A stretch of DNA of 6,590 bases, from NCBI GenBank assembly GCA_025454275.1, contig JALOOS010000133.1, positions 1 through 6,590 of the forward strand, in the 5' to 3' direction. Below, one piece after another: positions 1 through 5,928 of the stretch. The notes below the pieces were generated by a model. It saw only the letters and a list, made by a program, of their open reading frames with translations, was not told the origin of the DNA and searched no databases. The DNA comes from Desulfobacterales bacterium. GTDB taxonomy: Bacteria > Desulfobacterota > Desulfobacteria > Desulfobacterales > SpSt-501. Position 1 is the first letter of the stretch, and each line of letters begins with the position of its first letter. Position numbers and translations under genes: made by a program.

Positions 1-564
1 GTGATGAGCTTGTGCAACTTGCGCGAGGCGGACCTGAGCGGGGCCGACCTTGAAGGGGCGGATATCAGCGCCGCCGACCTGCGCTGGGTAAACATGAGCG
101 GGGTGCAGGCGGCCGGCGCCGATCTGAGCCGCTCCGATCTGAGCCTGGCCGACCTGAGCCGCGCCGGCCTGAACGGCGCCCTTCTAAGAAGCGCAGCCCT
201 CTATCGCGCCTGCCTCAAGGGGAGCGAATTGGCCGATGGCGATCTCTCCGGGGCGGATCTGCGCGAGGCCAACCTGCGACAGACGGACCTGCGGCGGGCC
301 GATTTGAGCTTTGCCAACCTGAGCCGGGCCGATCTGAACCTGGCCAACCTGTCAGGGGCGAATCTGAAAGGAGCCACCCTCTTCCGCACCTTTCTGCGCG
401 GAGCCGACCTGACGGCGGCCGACCTGGAGGGCGCCGACCTCACCGGCGCCGACCTGCGGGAGGCCGATCTCGGGCAGGCGCGGCTGGCGGCGGGCCAGCT
501 GGCATCGGCCATCTGGGACGGCACCACCGTCCTGCCCGGCGGGCCGGCGCCGCCGGGCCTTTAG
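1..564 (+). CDS. Pentapeptide-repeat protein, possibly 5'-truncated by the window edge
   Basis: Almost the whole 187-residue product, from about residue 8 to 160, is tandem five-residue units of the A(D/N)LxX type, such as ADLSG, ADLEG, ANLSG and ADLRE. This is the signature of the pentapeptide-repeat family, which folds as a right-handed quadrilateral beta-helix. The tail (IWDGTTVLPGG) is a common ending in this family. There is no signal peptide or membrane segment, so a cytosolic protein is likely. Some relatives mimic DNA and protect gyrase, but most have no known role, and nothing here identifies a target. The frame is open from base 1 (GTG, then ATG at base 4). With no upstream sequence, neither start can be confirmed and the true N-terminus may lie outside the window. 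The stop is TAG at 562-564. The family call is near certain; the function is unknown. Confidence 0.9.
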   Translation: MMSLCNLREADLSGADLEGADISAADLRWVNMSGVQAAGADLSRSDLSLADLSRAGLNGALLRSAALYRACLKGSELADGDLSGADLREANLRQTDLRRADLSFANLSRADLNLANLSGANLKGATLFRTFLRGADLTAADLEGADLTGADLREADLGQARLAAGQLASAIWDGTTVLPGGPAPPGL

Positions 565-716
565 CCTAGTGTCCACCCGGAAATGGTGGATTGCGGCTCA
601 GGTCAAGGCCGCAGCGATGCCGCACCCGCAGGCGCAGTGGTTCTACGCCGAGGATTGCGGCGAGCGAGAACGCAGGCCTGGGCCGCAAGACGCCGTTTCC
701 GGATGGACGATAGACT
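565..716. other. Intergenic gap with a short hairpin
   Basis: No convincing gene lies here. Just after the pentapeptide gene there is a 6-bp inverted repeat (TCCACC at 572-577 with GGTGGA at 585-590, 7-base loop). It has no T-run after it, so it is not a convincing intrinsic terminator. The rest is GC-rich and lacks a recognisable promoter. It must hold the start signals for the acetyltransferase gene unless that gene is read through from the left. Confidence 0.4.
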
Positions 717-1265
717 ATGGTTGCCGGCATGGGGCAGACGATAGTCCGGGGCTATTACCCCGGGGTGGTGGGGCTCATCACCCACGCCCATGCCGTTTGG
801 TACCATCAGCGCTGGGGGTTTGACGCTAGCTTCGAAACCCAGGTCGGCCGGGAGCTGTCGGATTTCATCGCCGGTTTCGACGCGGACCGCGACGGCCTGT
901 GGGTGGCGGAGCGCCAGGCCGCTTTTGCCGGAGCGGTGGCGGTGTGCGGCCGGCGGGCGGCCGCCGAGGGGGCCCGCCTGCGGTGGTTCATCGTCGTGCC
1001 CGGCCTCCAGGGTCAGGGGATCGGCACGGATCTCATCCGCCGCGCCCTCGGGTTCTGCCGCGATAAAGGCTACCCGCGGGTCTTCCTGTGGACCTTTCAA
1101 GGCCTGGAGGCGGCGCGGCACGTGTATGCCAGGTTCGGCTTCCGGCTGTGCGAAGAACACGACGTCGCCCAGTGGGGGCAATTCATCCGGGAACAGAAGT
1201 ACGAATTGGTGCTTTCGCATCTCAATAGACCCATCCATCAAGGAGACTCACATGAAACAAGCTAA
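717..1265 (+). CDS. GNAT family N-acetyltransferase
   Basis: The 182-residue protein should transfer an acetyl group from acetyl-CoA to an amine on an unknown small molecule or protein. The acetyl-CoA-binding motif A is clear at residues 94-106: VPGLQGQGIG fits the Q/R-x-x-G-x-G/A pattern with Q98, G101 and G103. Motif B follows at 131-142 (EAARHVYARFGF), the usual helix, tyrosine and FGF strand. The start RGYYPGVVGLI and the region WYHQRWGFDASFE resemble GNAT domains found alone or fused to MarR regulators; no MarR domain is present here. ATG 717 and ATG 729 are both possible starts, each with a weak ribosome site; the homologous part begins near residue 6, so either fits. The stop (TAA 1263-1265) lies 14 bases inside the next gene, suggesting co-transcription. 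The substrate cannot be inferred. Confidence 0.85.
   Translation: MVAGMGQTIVRGYYPGVVGLITHAHAVWYHQRWGFDASFETQVGRELSDFIAGFDADRDGLWVAERQAAFAGAVAVCGRRAAAEGARLRWFIVVPGLQGQGIGTDLIRRALGFCRDKGYPRVFLWTFQGLEAARHVYARFGFRLCEEHDVAQWGQFIREQKYELVLSHLNRPIHQGDSHETS
1240..1245 (+). promoter_or_regulatory. Shine-Dalgarno site fixing the FKBP start
   Basis: AAGGAG sits 6 bases before ATG 1252, inside the 3' end of the acetyltransferase gene. It selects ATG 1252, not the longer open frame that extends upstream to 790 through the acetyltransferase, and it agrees with the signal peptide that begins at this ATG. Confidence 0.85.
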
Positions 1266-1965
1266 ACTGATGTTGGTGCTGGCGGTGGCGGCGTTTCCCT
1301 TTCTGGTCTGGGCGGCGGACAAGGCGGCCGCCCCCGCCCCGGCGCTGAAGAGCTTCGAAGAAAAGCTCGGCTACATCATGGGCCGGGAAATCGGCCAGAG
1401 CATCAACGAGGCCCCGTCCAAAATCGACATCAACGCCTTCATCCGCGGCGTGCAGGATGCCGTCCAGAACCGTCCCTCGACCATCAGCCCCGAGGACGAA
1501 GAGGCCATCAAAACCGAATTCTCGAACCGCATGCAGGCCGAACAGGCCGCCAAGACCGCCGCCCTCGCCGAGGAGAACCGCAAGAGCGAAGAGGCCTTCC
1601 TCGCCAAGAACAAGTCCGCCAAGGGGGTCGTCACCACCGCCAGCGGCCTCCAGTACGAGGTGATCACCCCGGGCACCGGCGCCACGCCCAAGGAGACGGA
1701 CCGGATCAAGGTCAACTACCGCGGCACCCTTCTCGACGGAACCGAGTTCGACAGCTCCTACGCCCGCAACCAGCCGGCGGTGTTCGCCGTCAACGGCGTG
1801 ATTCCCGGCTGGACGGAAGCGCTGCAGTTGATGAAGCTCGGCGGGAAGTACCGTATCTGGGTGCCTTCGAAGCTCGCGTACGGGACGCGCGGGGCCGGAC
1901 GGGCCATCGGGCCCAACGCCATGCTGATCTTCGAGGTCGAACCGCTCGAGATCGTCAAGAACTGA
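1252..1965 (+). CDS. Exported FKBP-type peptidyl-prolyl cis-trans isomerase (Mip/FkpA-like)
   Basis: The 237-residue protein should catalyse cis-trans isomerisation of proline peptide bonds and act as a chaperone in the periplasm. Residues 1-21 form a signal peptide (MKQAK, a hydrophobic core, then VWA before ADK); there is no lipobox cysteine. Residues 34-125 are the helical, charged N-terminal dimerisation domain of the Mip/FkpA/FklB group (EEKLGYIMGREIG, then a long Glu/Lys/Ala-rich helix). Residues 128-235 are the FKBP domain: SGLQYEVI, VNYRGTLLDGTEFDSS, GVIPGWTEAL, AYG and AMLIFEVEPLEI. The usual pocket residues are present (Y156, F166, D167, V183-I184, W187, Y210, F227), so it should be active. 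Length and domain order are normal for the group. It overlaps the preceding acetyltransferase gene by 14 bases and probably shares its transcript. I cannot separate FkpA from Mip orthology, so no symbol is given. Confidence 0.95.
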   Translation: MKQAKLMLVLAVAAFPFLVWAADKAAAPAPALKSFEEKLGYIMGREIGQSINEAPSKIDINAFIRGVQDAVQNRPSTISPEDEEAIKTEFSNRMQAEQAAKTAALAEENRKSEEAFLAKNKSAKGVVTTASGLQYEVITPGTGATPKETDRIKVNYRGTLLDGTEFDSSYARNQPAVFAVNGVIPGWTEALQLMKLGGKYRIWVPSKLAYGTRGAGRAIGPNAMLIFEVEPLEIVKN

Positions 1966-1967
1966 CG

Positions 1968-1985
1968 GGCCGCCGGCGGGCGGCC
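1968..1985 (+). terminator. Weak terminator-like hairpin after the FKBP gene
   Basis: A perfect 7-bp GC-only stem (GGCCGCC at 1968-1974 with GGCGGCC at 1979-1985) has a 4-base loop and begins 2 bases after the FKBP stop. Only TTGAAATTC follows, not a proper T-run, so it may be an mRNA 3'-end stabiliser or an inefficient terminator. Confidence 0.4.
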
Positions 1986-2209
1986 TTGAAATTCGGACAG
2001 AAGTGGATAGTGTAGCGCATTGAGTTGCACATGATACACCCCTGAAAAGCCGTTTTTTTAGACGACTTCAAGAGGCCCACGATCAGCGGGCGAGGGAATT
2101 AGGTGGAGCGGGGTGTATCCCGCCAGGGCGGGACCGCAACGATCGCGGGATGAGGCGAAACGCAGAGATCGGGTCTTATACGAAGTCGCCGCTCAATCGA
2201 TTTCCGCAA

Positions 2210-2216
2210 AAGGAGG
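2210..2216 (+). promoter_or_regulatory. Near-perfect Shine-Dalgarno site
   Basis: AAGGAGG ends 6 bases before ATG 2223. It is the best ribosome-binding site in the window, fixes the start of the downstream 140-residue protein and suggests efficient translation. Confidence 0.85.
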
Positions 2217-2222
2217 GGAGCC

Positions 2223-2645
2223 ATGAAGGAGAAACGCAATCTGCATTTGAAGGTCCAGGAGATGTGCGACTGCTATGCCACCACCAATCCGCTCAAGGAG
2301 ATGTCGGTGCTCGGCCAGGACAAGGACAAGGAGGAGGCTGCCCTGAAGTGGCTGGCGCTGGCCGTCCTGCACGGGGTCGAAACCAACGCCGAGGAGATCA
2401 CCCTCACCCGCCGGGAAGACGGAAAAGTGGTGGTGACGGCCGAATACCGGGAAGCCGACCTCCCCACGCCGGGGGCCGAGGTGGGGAAAAAGATCCTGGA
2501 GGCGGTGCGCGAAATCACTCACATCGAAGGGGAGAAGGGCAAGAGCGCCCTGGCGCTGGGGATCCGCAACGACAGCCTCGAACTCACGATCAAGATGAAG
2601 GTCAAAAAAGGCGAGGAAGAGGTGTCCATCGAATTCCCCGATTGA
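2223..2645 (+). CDS. Uncharacterised 140-residue acidic/lysine-rich cytosolic protein
   Basis: I do not recognise a named family. The 140-residue product has no signal peptide or membrane segment. Residues 1-32 contain a short motif with two close cysteines (MCDCYATTNPLKEMS, C15 and C17), the only cysteines in the protein. Residues 35-51 look like a helix (EEAALKWLALAVLHGV). Residues 57-75 read as paired beta strands (EITLTRR, KVVVTAEY), 86-100 as a second helix, and 107-138 as alternating strands in a highly charged segment (SLELTIKMKVKKG, EEVSIEFPD). This suggests a small alpha/beta protein. Coding status is well supported by the Shine-Dalgarno site, the absence of competing start sites and a strong terminator 19 bases after the stop. 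It appears to be transcribed alone. A metal or redox role for the C-D-C motif is speculation; function unknown. Confidence 0.85.
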   Translation: MKEKRNLHLKVQEMCDCYATTNPLKEMSVLGQDKDKEEAALKWLALAVLHGVETNAEEITLTRREDGKVVVTAEYREADLPTPGAEVGKKILEAVREITHIEGEKGKSALALGIRNDSLELTIKMKVKKGEEEVSIEFPD

Positions 2646-2664
2646 TGCCCGCCCACAGGGAGTG

Positions 2665-2714
2665 AATCGCCAAGGGGGCCGCACGGGTCGCGGCCCCCTT
2701 GGCGATTGTTTTTT
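2665..2714 (+). terminator. Strong intrinsic terminator
   Basis: A perfect 18-bp stem pairs 2665-2682 with 2690-2707 around a 7-base loop (ACGGGTC). It is GC-rich in its upper part and is followed by G and then six T at 2709-2714. This is a textbook Rho-independent terminator for the small-protein gene ending at 2645. There is no A-run on the left side, so it should act only on plus-strand transcripts. Confidence 0.95.
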
Positions 2715-2809
2715 CGCGGAGGGCGGCCCTGCCGGCAGCGCTTGATCTCCCCCCGCCGTCCATGTAAGTAGAGCCACATCCAATCCGTATCGAAGGAGCC
2801 AGACGCGCG

Positions 2810-4492
2810 ATGGGCGACCAACCGAACAAGGTCATCTACTCGATGATCCGGGTGAGCAAGTACTACGACAAACGGCCGGTGCTGGAGGAGATCTCGCTCT
2901 CCTATTTTTACGGGGCCAAGATCGGGGTCCTCGGGCTGAACGGCTCCGGCAAGAGCTCGCTGTTGCGCATCCTGGCCGGGGTGGACAAGGAGTTCGTCGG
3001 CCAGACGGTGATCTCACCGGGGCTGACCGTGGGGCTGCTCGAACAGGAGCCGCGCCTCGACGACGCAAAGACGGTGCGGGAGATCGTGGAGGAGGCCGTG
3101 CGGGGGACGGTCGATCTCCTCGATGAGTTCAACCGCATCAACGAGAAGCTGGCAGAACCCATGAGCGAGGAGGAGATGAGCAAGGTCCTGGACCGGCAGG
3201 CGGCGGTGCAGGAGCAGCTCGAGGCGCGGGACGCCTGGGACCTCGACGCCCGCCTGGAGATGGCCATGGACGCCCTGCGCTGCCCCCCCGGGGAGACGCC
3301 GGTCAAGGTGATCTCCGGCGGGGAGCGGCGGCGCGTGGCGCTCTGCCGGCTCCTCCTCCAGAAACCCGATATCCTCCTGCTGGACGAACCCACCAACCAC
3401 CTGGACGCCGAGACCGTGGCCTGGCTGGAGCGCCATCTCCAGGAATACGCCGGGACGGTGATCGCAGTGACCCACGACCGCTATTTCCTGGACAACGTCG
3501 CCGGCTGGATCCTCGAGCTCGACCGCGGCCGGGGCATCCCCTGGAAGGGCAACTACTCCTCCTGGCTCGATCAGAAGCAGACGCGCCTGCGGCAGGAGGA
3601 GAAATCGGAAAGCAAACGGCAGAAGACCCTCGAACGCGAGCTGGAGTGGATCCGCATGGCCCCCAAGGCGCGCCACGCCAAATCCAAGGCGCGGATCACC
3701 GCCTACGAGAACCTCCTCTCCCAGGACGCGGCCAAGCGGGCCGAGGACCTCGAAATCTACATCCCGCCCGGGCCGCGGCTGGGGAACCTCGTCGTGGAGG
3801 CCGAGGGGGTCGGTAAACGCTACGGCGACCGGGTGCTCATTGAAGATGTCGCCTTCAGCCTGCCGCCCGGAGGCATCGTCGGGGTGATCGGCCCGAACGG
3901 CGCCGGCAAGACCACCTTGTTTCGCATGATCACCGGCCAGGAGAGGCCCGACGCCGGAACGATCCGCGTCGGCGACACCGTGCGATTCGCCTATGTCGAT
4001 CAGAGCCGCGACAGCCTCGACCCCGAACGCTCGGTCTGGGAGGTGATCGCCGACGGCAAAGAGATGATCGAGCTGGGCAAGGTCCAGGTGAAGTCCCGCG
4101 CTTACGCGGCCCGCTTCAACTTCTCCGGCGGCGACCAGCAGAAAAAGGTCGGACTGCTCTCCGGGGGCGAGCGCAACCGGGTGCATCTCGCCCGCATGCT
4201 GAAGTCCGGGGCCAACGTGATCCTGCTCGATGAACCCACCAACGACCTCGACGTGAACACGCTGCGGGCGCTCGAAGAGGCGCTCGAAAGCTTCGCCGGC
4301 TGCGCGGTCGTCATCAGCCACGACCGGTGGTTTCTGGACCGCATCGCGACCCACATCATGGCCTTCGAGGGGGAGAGCCGGGTGGTCTGGTTCGAGGGCA
4401 ATTACTCGGAGTACGAAGCCGACCGGCGCCGGCGGCTGGGCGTGGACGCCGATCAGCCCCATCGCATCAAATACCGGGCCTTGACGCGATAG
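2810..4492 (+). CDS. ettA: ABC-F ATPase, EttA-type energy-dependent translational throttle
   Basis: The 560-residue protein carries two ABC ATPase domains and no membrane segments, as in the ABC-F family that acts on ribosomes. Domain 1: Walker A GLNGSGKSS (42-50), signature ISGGE (168-172), Walker B ILLLDEP with catalytic E193, switch H222. Domain 2: Walker A GPNGAGKTT (361-369), signature LSGGE (450-454), Walker B ILLDEPTN with E475, switch H504. Residues about 95-140 form the arm inserted in domain 1. Residues about 240-325 form the charged linker that contacts P-site tRNA (EWIRMAPKARHAKSKARI). E. coli EttA has 555 residues with catalytic glutamates at 188 and 470; here both are offset by five, supporting EttA over Uup or antibiotic-resistance ABC-F proteins. 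EttA binds the ribosomal E site and gates the first elongation step according to ATP/ADP ratio. AAGGAG at 2793-2798 precedes ATG 2810. The 3' end overlaps the convergent pseudouridine synthase gene by 26 bases. Confidence 0.95.
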   Translation: MGDQPNKVIYSMIRVSKYYDKRPVLEEISLSYFYGAKIGVLGLNGSGKSSLLRILAGVDKEFVGQTVISPGLTVGLLEQEPRLDDAKTVREIVEEAVRGTVDLLDEFNRINEKLAEPMSEEEMSKVLDRQAAVQEQLEARDAWDLDARLEMAMDALRCPPGETPVKVISGGERRRVALCRLLLQKPDILLLDEPTNHLDAETVAWLERHLQEYAGTVIAVTHDRYFLDNVAGWILELDRGRGIPWKGNYSSWLDQKQTRLRQEEKSESKRQKTLERELEWIRMAPKARHAKSKARITAYENLLSQDAAKRAEDLEIYIPPGPRLGNLVVEAEGVGKRYGDRVLIEDVAFSLPPGGIVGVIGPNGAGKTTLFRMITGQERPDAGTIRVGDTVRFAYVDQSRDSLDPERSVWEVIADGKEMIELGKVQVKSRAYAARFNFSGGDQQKKVGLLSGGERNRVHLARMLKSGANVILLDEPTNDLDVNTLRALEEALESFAGCAVVISHDRWFLDRIATHIMAFEGESRVVWFEGNYSEYEADRRRRLGVDADQPHRIKYRALTR

Positions 4493-5228
4493 GTAAGGAT
4501 AGCCGGTAATCGATCCAGTTCCAGAGCGGGGCGCTCGCTTCGGCCGCACATCCGGGCCAGGGCCACCCGGCGGGCAGCGGGGCGGTGAAGGTCAGGATCT
4601 CGCCCCGCGTCGGGTGTGGCACCGCGAGTTCCCGGGCGAAGAGGGCGATCTGCCGCGAGGGCAGCGGGGCCGGGGCGCCGTAGCGCAAGTCCCCTACGAT
4701 CGGGCAGCCCAGATGGGCGACCTGCAGACGGATCTGGTGGCGGCGTCCGGTCTCGAGCTCGACTGCGACCAGGCTGCGGCCGGCCGCGGCCTCCAGCACC
4801 CGGTAGGACAAGCGGGCCTCGCGGCTGACGAGCGTCGGGGCGGGCACGATGCGGCTCACGCGCTCATGGCGTTCGATAAGGTGGGTCAGCTCACCGCTCG
4901 GTGCCGGCAGGTGCCCTTCCAGGATCGCGAGGTAGCGTTTCCGGGTCCGGCGCGATCGAAACGCGGCGCTCAATCGGGAGGCCGCCTTGGAGGTGCGTGC
5001 GAAGAGCATGACCCCCGCCACCGGCCGATCGAGGCGGTGAACCAGTCCCAGGAAGACGCTGCCCGGTTTGTGATAGCGCTCCTTGACCCAGCCGCGGGCG
5101 AGCTCGAGCAGGCAGGGATCCCCGCTCGCATCCCCCTGGGCCGGCAGCCCGGCGGGTTTGTACAGCACGAGCAGGTGATTGTCGGCGTAAAACACCGGCC
5201 ACCGGTGATGCAGGAAATCGATGCCCAT
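4467..5228 (-). CDS. RluA-family RNA pseudouridine synthase
   Basis: The 253-residue protein should isomerise a uridine in rRNA or tRNA to pseudouridine. The family's catalytic motif is present as HRLDRP at residues 64-69, with nucleophile D67. Other hallmarks are the early strand LLVLYKPAGLP (19-29), KRYLAILEG (97-105) and the late motif ETGRRHQIRLQVAHLGCPIVGD (159-180). There is no N-terminal S4 domain, so it belongs to the short forms (RluA/TruC-like) and not RluD/RluC; the target base cannot be named. ATG 5228 is chosen because homology begins at once (residues 11-25); an open frame extends upstream to 5747, but that stretch is antisense to rsmG. A modest AAGGG lies before the start. The gene is divergent from rsmG (66-base gap), and its last 26 bases run into the end of ettA on the other strand. 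Confidence 0.92.
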   Translation of the reverse strand: MGIDFLHHRWPVFYADNHLLVLYKPAGLPAQGDASGDPCLLELARGWVKERYHKPGSVFLGLVHRLDRPVAGVMLFARTSKAASRLSAAFRSRRTRKRYLAILEGHLPAPSGELTHLIERHERVSRIVPAPTLVSREARLSYRVLEAAAGRSLVAVELETGRRHQIRLQVAHLGCPIVGDLRYGAPAPLPSRQIALFARELAVPHPTRGEILTFTAPLPAGWPWPGCAAEASAPLWNWIDYRLSLPIASRPGI

Positions 5229-5294
5229 CCGATCCGCCCTTGAAGAGAGCCGCGGCCGGAAATCCCCGACCGCCCGGGGGAAGGCGACCCCTCC
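5229..5294. promoter_or_regulatory. Divergent intergenic region between the pseudouridine synthase gene and rsmG
   Basis: These 66 bases must contain the start signals of both divergent genes if each has its own promoter. They are very GC-rich and I cannot identify -35/-10 boxes. AAGG at 5281-5284, 10 bases before ATG 5295, is a plausible ribosome site for rsmG. Confidence 0.35.
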
Positions 5295-5916
5295 ATGCCC
5301 GTGACGCTGCGCAGCGCCGGCCCGCCCGGGATCGACACGATGGGGGCCATCCTGGCCGCATGCGGGATCGACCTTTCGGCCGCGCAACGCCGGCGACTGT
5401 GGATGTACCACTGTCTGCTGCGGGAACACAACCCCGAGCTCAACCTGACCCGCATCCACAATTTCGGGAACATGGTCTTGAAGCTTTATGCCGACTCGAT
5501 CCTTCCGGCCCGCCTCATGCAGCTCCCCTCCCCGCTCATGGATCTCGGTTCCGGGCAGCCGGGTCGACTTCCTCAACCGCGCAATCGGCCGGTTGGGGCT
5601 GGAGAAAATCCGGGTCGTGAGCGGCCGCATCACCCCACGCTTCGAAGAGCCGATGGCCGGTGTCATCACCCGGGCCGTCGAAACGATCGCCAAGACCCTG
5701 GAGCGGGTGGCAGGCTGCCTCGACCGGGAAGGGCTGGCGATCTTCATGAAGGGCCCGCACTGTGATGCGGAGGTCGAAGAGGCCTGCCGGCGTTTCGCCG
5801 GCGCCTACGCCCTCCTCTCCGATCAGCCCTACCGCATTCCCACCACGCCCCACGCCCGCCGCCTGGTGGTCTTCCGCCGTCTGGACGAGTCACCCGCGCG
5901 CCGCCGCGCCCGGGCC
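5295..5916 (+). pseudogene. rsmG: rsmG (16S rRNA m7G527 methyltransferase), broken by internal deletion and frameshift
   Basis: RsmG/GidB methylates N7 of G527 in 16S rRNA using S-adenosylmethionine. The first part (5295-5555, 87 residues) aligns with the RsmG N-terminus: AACGIDLSAAQ, HNPELNLTRI, KLYADSIL and the start of the SAM loop, MDLGSG. In E. coli about 25 residues follow (the PGLPGIPL stretch up to the LGK that precedes RVRFL). Here only four bases (5556-5559) remain before RsmG sequence resumes in the +1 frame at 5560 with RVDFLNRAIGRLGLEKI, then VITRAVETI, FMKGP and RRLVVFRRL. Compared with E. coli, roughly 71 bases are missing. Read without correction, the first frame gives a nonsense tail and stops at 5763-5765. 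Without the SAM loop the enzyme would be inactive. ATG 5295 is taken as the start; ATG 5340 is an alternative. Real decay and an assembly deletion cannot be told apart. No stop separates this frame from the TrmH-like part. Confidence 0.85.
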
Positions 5917-5918
5917 AT

Positions 5919-5923
5919 GGAGG
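5919..5923 (+). promoter_or_regulatory. Candidate internal Shine-Dalgarno site for the TrmH-like protein
   Basis: GGAGG lies 5 bases before ATG 5929, exactly where TrmH-type homology begins. It may allow separate translation of the TrmH-like part even though that part is in frame with the RsmG tail. It could also be chance within Met-Glu-Gly codons. Confidence 0.45.
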
Positions 5924-5928
5924 GACGC

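Larger units (their letters stand above)
1966..2222. other. Structured intergenic region before the 140-residue protein gene
   Basis: This 257-base gap has no credible gene. GATACACCCC at 2033-2042 is the exact reverse complement of GGGGTGTATC at 2110-2119. The 67 bases between them include a run of seven T at 2053-2059. A second hairpin (TCCCGC 2118-2123 with GCGGGA 2128-2133, 4-base loop) starts inside the right arm of the first repeat, so the two structures compete for two bases. This could be a folded 5' leader of the downstream gene, or a remnant of a mobile element. I see no promoter I would defend. Confidence 0.45.

Noticed and set aside
20..480. Short-period DNA repetition resembling a repeat array
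   Set aside because: The 15-base periodicity is explained by coding for pentapeptide units. The units vary at the DNA level and there are no spacers.
790..1251. Upstream extension of the FKBP reading frame
   Set aside because: It overlaps the GNAT gene in another frame and has no homology. ATG 1252 has a Shine-Dalgarno site and begins a clear signal peptide.
566..2015. Possible inverted ends of a mobile element flanking the GNAT-FKBP pair (TAGTGTCCAC near 568 and GTGGATAGTGTAG near 2003)
   Set aside because: The similarity is short and imperfect and needs gaps to align. There is no transposase and no target-site duplication that I can see.
2742..2770. TTGATC and TAAGTA spaced by 17 bases as an ettA promoter
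   Set aside because: The -10 match is poor (about two of six positions), so I do not annotate it, although a promoter must lie somewhere between the terminator and 2793.
3014..4549. Open frame of 511 codons on the minus strand opposite ettA
   Set aside because: It is a GC-rich antisense shadow of the ABC-F gene. Its translation shows no family motifs, and the plus frame has all ATPase motifs.
4614..5243. 209-codon plus-strand open frame
   Set aside because: It is antisense to the pseudouridine synthase, with no recognisable motif.
5229..5747. Upstream extension of the minus-strand pseudouridine synthase frame
   Set aside because: The extra 173 codons lie antisense to rsmG and show no domain. 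Family homology begins at the ATG at 5228.
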